NCBI GenBank assembly: GCA_028275345.1 | Contig: JAPWUV010000001.1 | Location: 372,001 to 436,000 of the forward strand | DNA: 64,000 nt | Origin: a bacterium | GTDB taxonomy: Bacteria; Zhuqueibacterota; Zhuqueibacteria; Oleimicrobiales; Geothermoviventaceae | Reading direction: 5' to 3' | Shown: one piece after another, positions 18,329 through 27,321 of the stretch | Layout: each line of letters begins with the position of its first letter | Position numbering within the stretch: position 1 is the stretch's first letter | The notes under the pieces: generated by a model | Database searches by the model: none | Told to the model about the DNA's origin: nothing | The model's input: the letters and a program-made list of their open reading frames with translations, nothing else | Program-made: the position numbers and the translations under genes

Positions 18329-19398
18329 GGCAACGAGCTCAGCACGGCCTCGCCGACCTCGATGGGGTGCACGCCTTTCATGCACAGGAAGTGACCTCGA
18401 GGGCATCGATCCCTCCCGATGTGTGAACAGGGCCGACAGGGCATTCCCTTCCGTTCCACAATCACGGCATTCTCGCTGCGGGGGGCGAAACCGAGCTCCG
18501 GCGTGGTCCCGCCGAAGATGGCGACGAGCTTTTTCCCCAGTGCATCGGCCAAATGCATGAGGCCGGAATCATTGCTGACCACGACATGGCAGTGTGCCAG
18601 AAGCGCCGCGGTCTGGCGAAGGTCCGTTCGCCCCGCGAAGCTCGCCGCTGCGGGCTCCAGCTCCCGCTGCAAGAGCTCCGCATGGACGCGGTCCCGCTCG
18701 TCTCCGAGAATGAGGAAGGCAGCGCCCAGCCGTTTGCGTAGCCAATGCCCCAACTGAGCGAAATGTTCCGCCGGCCAGCGCTTGGTGGCTTTCCCGGCGC
18801 CGATCGCCAGTCCGACCCGTGGCTCCGCCGTGGCCAGGCCAGTCCGCCGCAGCTCCTCGGCGGCCCAAGCCTGTTCCTCTTCGACAAGATAGTATTCGAG
18901 GGGTCCGCCGTCGTCTCTCAACCCGAAGGCCCGCAGGCTGTCGAAATACCGTTCGCGGACGGGGCGCGCCGGCGCAAGCCCGCGAAGCTTGAGATGCACG
19001 TACAGAGTCCGCCTCAACATCCCCTTGCGGTACGATTCCCAACGGCCCGGCAGGTGGAGTCGAAGCCAACGGGTCCGCAGACTTTTGTGCAGGTCCAGGA
19101 TGAGGTCGTATTCCCGGCGCCGGAGCGCGATCGCCAGCGCCCGGAGCTCGCTTGCCCCGTAGGGCGGCGAGAGCTCCCACAGCCGCTGGATCCGGGGATT
19201 GCTCCGCAGAAGCGGCGCAAAGCCGGCCTTCGTGAGGTAATCGACTTCGGCTCCCGGAAACGCATGGCTCAGCACCCGGAGCAGGGGTGTGGTGAGCAGG
19301 ATGTCGCCGATGGAGCTGAATCGTATGACTAGGATGCGCGCCGGCTTTTCCAATCCCGGGTCTCCTCCGCCGGCCGGAGCGAGCCACGCCCTCCCCAT
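18325..19398 (-). CDS. Glycosyltransferase family 9 (heptosyltransferase-like)
   Basis: 357 aa from ATG 19398, preceded by GAGGTGG. It opens with ILVIRFSSIGDILLTTPLLR, the GT9 signature, and has the C-terminal sugar-nucleotide domain with GLAIGAGKATKRWP, VVSNDSGLMHLADALGK and AIFGGTTPELGFAP. The Cys-rich end (PCRPCSHIGRDRCPRGH) is common in GT9 enzymes. It likely adds heptose or a related sugar to LPS core at the inner membrane. The UDP-xylose synthase gene lies 23 bp upstream, so both may serve surface polysaccharide synthesis. Confidence 0.88.
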   Translation of the reverse strand: MGRAWLAPAGGGDPGLEKPARILVIRFSSIGDILLTTPLLRVLSHAFPGAEVDYLTKAGFAPLLRSNPRIQRLWELSPPYGASELRALAIALRRREYDLILDLHKSLRTRWLRLHLPGRWESYRKGMLRRTLYVHLKLRGLAPARPVRERYFDSLRAFGLRDDGGPLEYYLVEEEQAWAAEELRRTGLATAEPRVGLAIGAGKATKRWPAEHFAQLGHWLRKRLGAAFLILGDERDRVHAELLQRELEPAAASFAGRTDLRQTAALLAHCHVVVSNDSGLMHLADALGKKLVAIFGGTTPELGFAPRSENAVIVERKGMPCRPCSHIGRDRCPRGHFLCMKGVHPIEVGEAVLSSLP

Positions 19399-19421
19399 CG
19401 AGTCCCACCTCGGATCGGTCG

Positions 19422-20360
<939 letters not shown>

Positions 20361-20370
20361 CCAGAACCTC

Positions 20371-21429
20371 CTACTCTCTCAGGAATCCCGCCGGGGGACC
20401 GGGCTGAGCCTCGGGATCGAGGATTTCCAGCATGGCCGAAAGCCTTTCCGTGGCCCGCCAGAAAAGTTGCCCGTTGACCTCGAAGACGATCAGGGTTTCG
20501 ATGTCTGGGATTTGCTTTGCAATTTCCAGGCCTTTCTCCGGCCCAAGGACGAAGATGGCAGTAGCCCAGGCGTCGCAGAGGGTTGCATCAGGCCCGAGCA
20601 CGGTTACGCTCACGCAGCCGCGCGCTGGCCATCCCGTCTGCGGATCGAGGATGTGATGAAAGCGAACGCCGTTGTGCAAGAAGTAGCGCTCGTAATCGCC
20701 GGAGGTGGCGACCGCCCCGGAGTCGTAGGGGAAGCGCGCAAAGTATTCGCCGGCCCGGCGCGGATGGCGCACCCAGACCCTTCGTCTGCCCGCCGTGACC
20801 GGCGAGGAGGAAACCCGCAGGTCGCCGCCGCCGTCCACGAGCACGTCGGCGAAACCACGCCCCCGCAGAACCTCGAAGGCGCGATCCACCGCCCATCCTT
20901 TCGCAATGGCGCCCAAATCTAGGCGCATCCCCGGCTTGCCGAGATACGCGCGGCCGTCGCCCACCCAGAGCCGTGAGTACCCCACCAGTCGTCGGGCGGA
21001 GTCCACAGCGGCCGAGTCCGGAGGGGCCTGGGGGCTGTCCTCGAAACCCCAAAGCGTGGTGAGAGCCCCGACGGTCACATCGAAGGCGCCGTGGGTCGTT
21101 TCCGATACCTGCCGGGCCAGGTTCAGGAGGGTCGAAAGGTCCGCCGAAATGGCCACCGTGTCTCTTCCCGCGGCCCGGTTCAGCGCCGAAATCTCGCTAC
21201 CGGGCAGCTTCGTGCTCGCCCATCCCTCCACGGCCTGGATGGTGTCGAAAGCGGCTGCGATTGCTTCTTCTGCAGCGGCTGGTTCCACCCGCCCATACAA
21301 AGCGATGGTGAAAAAGGTGCCCATCGCCGTCCGCGTCTGTTCCACTACGGGAATACGCTGGCGGGAGCTGCAACCGAAGGAGCCAATTACAAGCAGGCAG
21401 GTCGTGGCCAGGTGGAGTATCCGCCCCAT
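20371..21429 (-). CDS. apbE: FAD:protein FMN transferase (ApbE family), lipoprotein
   Basis: 352 aa. A lipobox (LLVIGSFGC) at residues about 12-20 predicts lipid anchoring outside the cytoplasm. ApbE motifs are present: [55 protein letters not shown] and the metal-binding [16 protein letters not shown]. It transfers FMN from FAD to Thr/Ser of exported flavoproteins such as Rnf/Nqr subunits or FMN-binding domains; no obvious target is encoded in the window. The start ATG shares one base with the prenyl synthase stop (TGATG), which indicates translational coupling. Confidence 0.93.
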   Translation of the reverse strand: MGRILHLATTCLLVIGSFGCSSRQRIPVVEQTRTAMGTFFTIALYGRVEPAAAEEAIAAAFDTIQAVEGWASTKLPGSEISALNRAAGRDTVAISADLSTLLNLARQVSETTHGAFDVTVGALTTLWGFEDSPQAPPDSAAVDSARRLVGYSRLWVGDGRAYLGKPGMRLDLGAIAKGWAVDRAFEVLRGRGFADVLVDGGGDLRVSSSPVTAGRRRVWVRHPRRAGEYFARFPYDSGAVATSGDYERYFLHNGVRFHHILDPQTGWPARGCVSVTVLGPDATLCDAWATAIFVLGPEKGLEIAKQIPDIETLIVFEVNGQLFWRATERLSAMLEILDPEAQPGPPAGFLRE

Positions 21430-22400
21430 CAGTTCTCTCTTTCCACCACGAAGTCGATCAGCTCGGCCAGGGCCTGTCGGTATGGGCTGGGCTCAAAGGT
21501 TCGCAGGATTTCCTGCGCTTGACGCTGGAAGTGGCGCGCCTCGTCGAGCGCGGCCTCTGCTCCTCCCCGCACGCGCACCAGCTCCAAGATTCGCTCGAGC
21601 TGGTGGTCCTCCGAGTCCCCCCGCAAGAACCCATTCACCAGCTGCCGCTCCTCCTGCGTGGAGCGTTCCATGGCTTTGAGAAGGGGCAGGGTGACTTTGC
21701 GCTCCCTGAGATCTTGAGCCGGCGGTTTGCCCATTTTCCCGGGATGACCCACGTAGTCGAGCACGTCGTCGGTGATTTGAAACGCGAGACCGATCGTCTC
21801 GCCGAGGGCTCTGAGTCGATCCGTTTCGCTCTGGCTAGCCGCGGAGGCCAGTGCCCCTAACTGGCAGCTGGCGGCGAAGAGGGAGGCCGTCTTGTCGCGG
21901 ATCACTCGGTAGTATCCCTCGGGATCCAAGGGGTCGATCCCGTCGCTGCTGAGCTGTCGTAGTTCGCCCTGGCTCATTCGCTGAGAGACTTCGCTGATCA
22001 CTTCCAGGACCAGAGGATTTCGTGTCTCCAAGGCCGCCTGAAGCGCCTTGGCGAACATGTAGTCGCCGAGAAGCACGCTGATCCGATTTCCCCAGATGGC
22101 ATTGAGGGTGGGGACTCCCCGCCGAGTTTGGGAATTGTCCACCACATCATCATGGATCAGCGTGGCGGTGTGGAGCAGCTCCACCGCTGCTGCGCTGGTG
22201 ACGTGGCCTCGCGGCGTGTCCCCAGCCAAGCGGCTACACAGGAAGAGCACCACCGGGCGGATTCGCTTGCCGCGGTTGGCCAGAACGTACTCCATCGCCC
22301 GGCTCACCAAGGGGACATCCGAGCGAACCAGCTCCACCAACCTTTGTTCCAGCTCCTCCAACTCGCCCCGAATGGGCGCGGTCACAGCATCGGGTAGCAA
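21429..22400 (-). CDS. Trans-isoprenyl diphosphate synthase (octaprenyl/heptaprenyl type)
   Basis: 323 aa with a TTG start (22400) after GAGAGG. The first Asp-rich motif is LIHDDVVDNSQTRRG (DDxxD) and the second FQITDDVLDYVGHP; GKRIRPVVLFL and LLGDYMFAKAL also fit IspB/HepT-like long-chain synthases, which make the side chain of quinones. The residues before the first motif (LLHTATL) are small, consistent with a long product. It is the first gene of the train, has a good promoter, and overlaps apbE by one base. Confidence 0.92.
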   Translation of the reverse strand: MLPDAVTAPIRGELEELEQRLVELVRSDVPLVSRAMEYVLANRGKRIRPVVLFLCSRLAGDTPRGHVTSAAAVELLHTATLIHDDVVDNSQTRRGVPTLNAIWGNRISVLLGDYMFAKALQAALETRNPLVLEVISEVSQRMSQGELRQLSSDGIDPLDPEGYYRVIRDKTASLFAASCQLGALASAASQSETDRLRALGETIGLAFQITDDVLDYVGHPGKMGKPPAQDLRERKVTLPLLKAMERSTQEERQLVNGFLRGDSEDHQLERILELVRVRGGAEAALDEARHFQRQAQEILRTFEPSPYRQALAELIDFVVEREN

Positions 22401-22447
22401 TTGCCTCTCTCCGAGTGGATGTTTCCTACAAGTTCAGTGGCCGGGCC

Positions 22448-22476
22448 AATTTATCAATTGCCCCTCTGAATGTCAA
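22448..22476 (-). promoter_or_regulatory. Sigma70-type promoter for the prenyl synthase-apbE train
   Basis: Minus strand TTGACA (22471-22476), 17-nt spacer, TAAATT (22448-22453), giving a leader of about 40 nt to the TTG start at 22400. This is the likely head of the long minus-strand gene train that leads toward the pilus genes. Confidence 0.65.
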
Positions 22477-22572
22477 CACGGAATCCGGAAGCGACATTCC
22501 CTAGCTCCAGGAGAAAGAGCCGGAAGCTTGCTACGTCGGCACGCGACGGGGTCCGCCGCGGCCAGTTTGTCC

Positions 22573-22600
22573 TTGTCGCGGCCTCCAGTTCTGATATATT
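22573..22600 (+). promoter_or_regulatory. Possible promoter for thiE
   Basis: TTGTCG (22573-22578), 16-nt spacer, TATATT (22595-22600). It gives a leader of about 110 nt before thiE. No thiamine pyrophosphate riboswitch consensus (CUGAGA, ACCUGAUC) is visible there. The rest of the divergent gap 22401-22718 holds no gene that I can see. Confidence 0.4.
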
Positions 22601-22718
22601 GCTCTCGGGCGTGGGAACGAAACTACCGCGGCCGAGGCGCTGGGCGGATTTCTTGACGAACCAGTTCGCCCGCTGCCTGGCCTGTAACGTGGAGACAGGA
22701 CGAAGGCCGGAGGAGGGG

Positions 22719-23393
22719 ATGGGAGCTCACGGAAGCGATGCAAAGCCCCTGGATCTCTCCGTGTACGTGATCCTGGATCGGCGATTCCTGCGGGGTAGGT
22801 CCTTGCTGGATGTCGCCCGGGCGGTTCTCCGAGGCGGGGCGACGATCCTTCAGCTCCGCGAGAAGGAGGGGGCGACGCGCGAGATGATCGAGTTGGCGCG
22901 GGGGCTTCTTGAGGTGACGCGGGAGGCGGGGGTGCCCCTCATCATCAACGATCGCGCGGATGTGGCACTGGCCGTGGGGGCGGAGGGCGTGCACGTTGGA
23001 CCGGATGACCTACCGCCGGAGGTGGCGCGGCGGCTGATGGGTCCGGAGCGCGTTGTGGGCTTCTCGGCCGGCACAGTGGAAGAGGCACTGGCCGGGCAAC
23101 AGGCACAGGTCGACTATCTCGGCGTTGGGGACGTGTTTGGAACCAGGACCAAGCCGGACGCCGGCGAGCCCATTGGGGTGGAGGGTCTGCGCTCCATCGC
23201 GGCAGCGGTGAGAATCCCCGTGGTGGCCATTGGCGGCGTGACGGCGGAGAATGCGGCCCAAGCCATCCGTGCTGGGGCAGCGGGGGTTGCCGTCATCTCA
23301 GCCGTCCTGAGCGCACCAGACCCCGAGGAAGCCACACGGGAGCTCGCGCGACGCGTGGCAGAAGCGAAGACGGGAGTTGGTGAGGGGAACTGA
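22719..23393 (+). CDS. thiE: Thiamine-phosphate synthase
   Basis: 224 aa from ATG 22719, right after GGAGGAGGGG; the frame is open further upstream but that part has no family similarity. ThiE motifs: ATILQLREKEGATREM (pyrophosphate/Mg binding), PLIINDRADVALAVGAEGVH, HVGPDDLPPEVARRLM, DYLGVGDVFGTRTKPDA and VAIGGVTAENAAQAIRAGA. It joins HMP-PP and the thiazole phosphate to make thiamine phosphate in the cytosol. The thiazole-forming Thi4 homologue lies about 8 kb downstream on the same strand, separated by the copper operon. Confidence 0.95.
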   Translation: MGAHGSDAKPLDLSVYVILDRRFLRGRSLLDVARAVLRGGATILQLREKEGATREMIELARGLLEVTREAGVPLIINDRADVALAVGAEGVHVGPDDLPPEVARRLMGPERVVGFSAGTVEEALAGQQAQVDYLGVGDVFGTRTKPDAGEPIGVEGLRSIAAAVRIPVVAIGGVTAENAAQAIRAGAAGVAVISAVLSAPDPEEATRELARRVAEAKTGVGEGN

Positions 23394-24314
23394 CCACCCT
23401 TGACCCGCCCGGCAGAGACTGTGCGGTGTGGGGGAAGCCCATCTGGGAGATCGCTACTGCCTCGGGGGTGCGGTGGGAGCGTTCCTAACCGGGGAGATTT
23501 CCTGGCATACGCCGGTTCGCTCGTCGGTGTGGCCGCGACTTTGGGCGAAGGGTAGCGGAGAGGGAGCGGGCCATGAAGGCACTTCCCAGCCGCATTCCCC
23601 GTGCCGCTGTGGGGTCCCATGGCGGACCGATGCCTCCGTCGAGCGGAGCGTCCGCAACGGTCGGATGCCGGGCCAGTGGATCGGCGATCCCTATATGTTC
23701 ATGGCGCGGGCGTTCCCAAGGCGCGATAGTGCGCCGATCACTGGACGACCACTCCGTGGTCCATGGCCCACCCGGAGAACCGCAGAGTCCGGTTGGTCTT
23801 GATCAGGCCGTACCCGCCGATTCTTAGGGCGGACACGCGTACCCATGGCCTGCATTGCCCTGCGTCTTGCTTCAAGGCGTCGAGACGGGACCGTTCCACC
23901 GGCTTTCCTTGTGCAAACTTGCCTTCGAATTCTTGCGTTGGCCGCCTCCCCTCTTGATTCCGTGAGAGAGAAACTCAGCCCCAAAACGGCCGCGATAGCG
24001 ACGTTTTCGCGACCGATGGAGGGGCTTCTGCAGGCGCCAGGGGATTGGCCGCTGCGTCATCGGGAAACGGGAGGTCATTCCAGCAACGTCATCGTTCTCG
24101 TGTTTGGTCAAGGATTGGGTGCCTCGCGGCGTTGGGGGACTCGCGCGCGGAGAGAGGGCGGGAGAGAGGGAGACGCAACTGGCCCGCAATAAGCGAGCAA
24201 CGATGAGCTGCTGATCCCGATAGTCTGCTCACGAGTTGGCGTGCCTGGGGATACCCGGGAGCCATAGTTCTCCCCTGGTGATTCGTACAGGGGCGGGAGG
24301 CGGAAAGAAAAGCA
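23394..24314. other. About 0.9 kb without a convincing gene
   Basis: Between thiE and the csoR promoter I found no frame with a good ribosome site or recognisable protein, and no tRNA, tmRNA or RNase P RNA signature. The short frames here are Arg/Pro-rich and look like chance openings in GC-rich DNA. It may be the remnant of lost genes or hold an RNA I cannot recognise. Confidence 0.4.
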
Positions 24315-24357
24315 TTGACACTCGGAGAAGGATCTAGTAGGTTACCCCTACCGGGTA
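24315..24357 (+). promoter_or_regulatory. csoR-cusCBA promoter with CsoR-type operator
   Basis: TTGACA (24315-24320), 17-nt spacer, weak -10 TAGGTT (24338-24343). Overlapping the -10 is the pseudo-palindrome TACCCCTACCGGGTA (24343-24357), a GC-tract flanked by TA-ends as in known CsoR/RcnR-family operators. Binding there would block RNA polymerase, so copper release of CsoR should switch on the operon. Confidence 0.6.
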
Positions 24358-24402
24358 CCGGTAGTTTCTCGATGGATAGGGGAGCCAGTACGGAGGAGGG
24401 TT

Positions 24403-24684
24403 ATGCACGAGCACAAGACGATGCACCTAGAGGAGCTGGATCGGCTGCGCAAGGTCGAAGGCCAGATCCGGGGCGTGATCAGGATGATCGAGGAGGGGCG
24501 GTACTGCATGGACATTCTCACGCAGATTGCGGCTGTACAAGGGGCGCTGCAGAGGGTGCAAGAAAGCATCCTGGAGCGCCACCTGCGTAGCTGTGTCCAC
24601 CAAGCCTTCGCGACGGGCGATATGGAGGACCGAGCCGCGAAGATCGAGGAGATCATCGAGTTGTTGCGCAAGGCTCGACGTTGA
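24403..24684 (+). CDS. csoR: CsoR family copper-sensing repressor
   Basis: 93 aa, all-helical, with GGAGGAGGG before the ATG. The family core DRLRKVEGQIRGVIRMIEEG is followed by C35, H60 and C64 (GRYCMDIL; LERHLRSC), the Cys-His-Cys set that binds Cu(I) across the dimer interface in CsoR. The Cys-His-Cys triad points to copper rather than nickel or formaldehyde sensing. It heads an efflux operon, with the next gene starting 11 bp after its stop. Likely apo-repressor of its own operon. Confidence 0.9.
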   Translation: MHEHKTMHLEELDRLRKVEGQIRGVIRMIEEGRYCMDILTQIAAVQGALQRVQESILERHLRSCVHQAFATGDMEDRAAKIEEIIELLRKARR

Positions 24685-24695
24685 GGAGGCAAGAA

Positions 24696-25952
24696 ATGAG
24701 AACCTCGTGTTTGCTGTTGTTCCTCTTTGGGATCATGGCGGGTATGCCCGCAGAGGCCCAGCGCAAGGTGACTGACCTGAGCCAACTGGTCGCTCTTGTT
24801 CTGCAACGCAACCCCAGGCTTCAAGCAGAACGGTTGGAAACCAGGGCACTGGACAGACGTGCAGAGGCGGGCGGTGTGTTGCCAAGTCCAGGCCTCGCTT
24901 TTGAACTGAGGAATGTGGGGTGGGACCGGTTGACGGTGGGCGACGAGATGATGAGCGGCTTCGGCATCTCCGTTACCCAAAATGTGCCTTTTCCGCCCAA
25001 GCTGAAGCTGCACTCGCGGAGCGCGCAGCTCGAGGCGTCTCAGCAGGCGCAAATGACGGAGGAAACGCGATTGGCCCTGGTTCGGGAGGCGAAGCAATTG
25101 TACGCCCAGATCTTTTATTCTCAGCGTTCCTGCGAGCTGCTTCGGAAGAAGAAGTCCCTTCTCGAAAAGGGGCTGAGTCTCGCCCAGACGCGCTATGCGT
25201 TAGGCCAGGGCTTGCAAGCAGACCTTTTCAAGGCCCAAGTGGAAATTTCTCAGACCGAGGGCATGTTACTGGAAGTGGAGGAGGTCCTGGGTAGTCTGCA
25301 AGCACGGGTTGCCTACCTCCTTGCCTTTGAGCCGGATTCGGTGGAAGTGGTGGCAGCAGAGCTGCCTGTGTCATCTTTGCAACTGACTATTTCGGATCTT
25401 CAGGCGCGAGCGCTAATGGCCAATCCACGGTTACGAGGGGCGGAGCTGGAAAAGGAGAGGGCGGCTGTGGCTGAACGCCTCGCTCGCGCCGGCTTCCTGC
25501 CCGACTTCATGGTGCGCGCGGGCACCATGTTCCGTGGGCGCTTCCCAGATATGTACGAGGTTATGATAGGGCTGGAATTGCCGCTATATTGGAACCGCGA
25601 GAAGAATCTGTTAGCGGAGGCCAGGTTACGCCAGGAAGGGGCACAACTGCGGGCCCTGGATCTGCAGAACGAAATCATCCGGGCGGTACGTGAGAGTTTT
25701 GTCGCTGCCAAGAGCGCGGAGGCGCGCGTAGCGCTCTACCGCGAGCGCACTATTCCTCAGGCCGAGCGGTCCCTCCAGGCCACTCTTTCCGGCTACCAAG
25801 TCGGGCGAGTGGACTTCCTAAGCCTCCTCTCGGATATCCACTCCCTGATCACTTATGAAATCGAATACGCCAGGAGCCTGGCTGATCTCTGGATCGCGGC
25901 GGCGCAACTAGAGGAGCTGACCGGATTCGAAATCCTGCCATTGGATCGGTGA
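24696..25952 (+). CDS. TolC family outer-membrane efflux protein (CusC/CzcC-like)
   Basis: 418 aa from ATG 24696 (GAGGAGG 6 nt upstream), with a signal peptide ending near PAEAQ. Two repeated OEP halves are seen: LVLQRNPRLQAERLETRALD... and LQARALMANPRLRGAELEKE..., each followed by long amphipathic helices, and VGRVDFLSLLSDIHSLI near the end. It forms the outer-membrane channel of the tripartite metal pump encoded with cusB and cusA. No lipobox, unlike E. coli CusC. Confidence 0.88.
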   Translation: MRTSCLLLFLFGIMAGMPAEAQRKVTDLSQLVALVLQRNPRLQAERLETRALDRRAEAGGVLPSPGLAFELRNVGWDRLTVGDEMMSGFGISVTQNVPFPPKLKLHSRSAQLEASQQAQMTEETRLALVREAKQLYAQIFYSQRSCELLRKKKSLLEKGLSLAQTRYALGQGLQADLFKAQVEISQTEGMLLEVEEVLGSLQARVAYLLAFEPDSVEVVAAELPVSSLQLTISDLQARALMANPRLRGAELEKERAAVAERLARAGFLPDFMVRAGTMFRGRFPDMYEVMIGLELPLYWNREKNLLAEARLRQEGAQLRALDLQNEIIRAVRESFVAAKSAEARVALYRERTIPQAERSLQATLSGYQVGRVDFLSLLSDIHSLITYEIEYARSLADLWIAAAQLEELTGFEILPLDR

Positions 25953-26002
25953 GGCGTTGGAGAAATGCTCCGTGTGCGGGCGAGAGTGAGGGAGGTGCTA
26001 CA

Positions 26003-27307
26003 ATGAGAAGGAATCATTGGATTTCGATCTGCTTGACAGCCGTTCTTGCGGGTGTGCTGCTGGTTTCATGTGGGGGAAAGGAAGGGGCAACGCAGAAGAC
26101 CACCGGCGAAGGGCATGCCGGTCATGGGATGCCTCCCGAGAAGGTGCCGCAGATGGAGCATCAGCATGAGCTGCCTGCCGAGAGGCCGGCGTCGCCGAAG
26201 GGAGAGGAGAAGTTGGTCTACCACTGCCCCATGCATCCGGAATATACCTCCGACAAACCGGGCAACTGCCCGATCTGTGGCATGAACTTGGTCCCCGTGA
26301 AGGCGGAGGAGAAGGAGGCCCAACGGGGTCAGGAGGGTGCTCTGTACATCCCGCAGGAACGGCTCCGGGCCATCGGCGCAACCTTCGGTGTCGCGGAGCA
26401 GCGTAGACTTTACAAGCAGATCCGCACCGTGGGCCGCGTGACATACGACGAAACGCTCCTCAAAGAGATCAGCATCAAGTTCTCCGGGTGGGTAGAATCC
26501 CTGTATGTGGACTTCACCGGTAAGATTGTCCGGCAGGGCGAGCCCTTATTCTCGATTTATAGTCCGGAGCTCGTGGCTGCGCAGGAAGAGTTCTTGCTGG
26601 CGTTAGGGGCGGGTGAGTCGGCGCTTGACCTCCGGGAGGCCGCTCGCCGGAAACTCCGATTGTGGGATTTGTCTGAGGCGCAGATCCTACAACTGGAGAA
26701 GACCGGACAGCCATCGCGCGTCGTCACGTTACACTCCCCGGTCTCCGGCTTTGTGGTGGAGAAGCGATTGTACGAGGGCAAATACGTTCAGGCGGGCGAG
26801 CCCCTCTATCGTATCGCTGATATTTCGAGGGTATGGCTGAGGGTGGCAGTTTATGAGGATGACCTCAGATTGCTGCGAAGAGGGCAGCCGGTTACGGCAG
26901 AGGTATTGGGGACGCCGGGTAGGGAACTGCGCGGCGTAATCGACTACATTGATCCGTACCTGGACGAGGCCACGCGTACGGTGGAGGTGAGAGCGACCTT
27001 CCCCAACCCTGATGCCGAGCTTCTGCCGGGCATGTACGCTTCGGTCAGGATCTCGGTAGATCTTGGGGAACGCTTGGCGGTGCCGGAGCAGGCGGTGATG
27101 TTCTCGGGGGAGCGGTACCTTGTGTTTGTTGATGGAGGAAATGGGATGTTGGAACCGAGGGAGATTCGTCCCGGCATAAGGACGAGCGATTTCATTGAGG
27201 TTCTGGCTGGCATCATGCCGGGCGATCGAGTGGTCACGTCGGCCAATTTCCTCATCGACTCGGAGAGCAAGCTTAAGCTGGCCCTGAGCCGATCTCACAC
27301 CCATTGA
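26003..27307 (+). CDS. cusB: Periplasmic adaptor of metal RND efflux pump (CusB-like), lipoprotein
   Basis: 434 aa from ATG 26003 after GGAGG. The lipobox LLVSC predicts a lipid anchor. A His/Met-rich linker (residues about 30-65) is followed by a heavy-metal-binding domain, YHCPMHPEYTSDKPGNCPIC then GMNLVPV, which has Cys and Met ligands suited to Cu(I). Then come the barrel-sandwich (RQGEPLFSIYSPELVAAQEE), a helical hairpin, and beta-barrel domains (RVWLRVAVYEDDLRLLRRGQ). It links CusA to the outer channel and may hand metal to the pump, as no separate CusF is encoded. Confidence 0.92.
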   Translation: MRRNHWISICLTAVLAGVLLVSCGGKEGATQKTTGEGHAGHGMPPEKVPQMEHQHELPAERPASPKGEEKLVYHCPMHPEYTSDKPGNCPICGMNLVPVKAEEKEAQRGQEGALYIPQERLRAIGATFGVAEQRRLYKQIRTVGRVTYDETLLKEISIKFSGWVESLYVDFTGKIVRQGEPLFSIYSPELVAAQEEFLLALGAGESALDLREAARRKLRLWDLSEAQILQLEKTGQPSRVVTLHSPVSGFVVEKRLYEGKYVQAGEPLYRIADISRVWLRVAVYEDDLRLLRRGQPVTAEVLGTPGRELRGVIDYIDPYLDEATRTVEVRATFPNPDAELLPGMYASVRISVDLGERLAVPEQAVMFSGERYLVFVDGGNGMLEPREIRPGIRTSDFIEVLAGIMPGDRVVTSANFLIDSESKLKLALSRSHTH

Positions 27308-27321
27308 AGGGAGCGTTGCCG

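Noticed and set aside
22401-22718. Thiamine riboswitch before thiE
   Set aside because: No consensus boxes in the leader.
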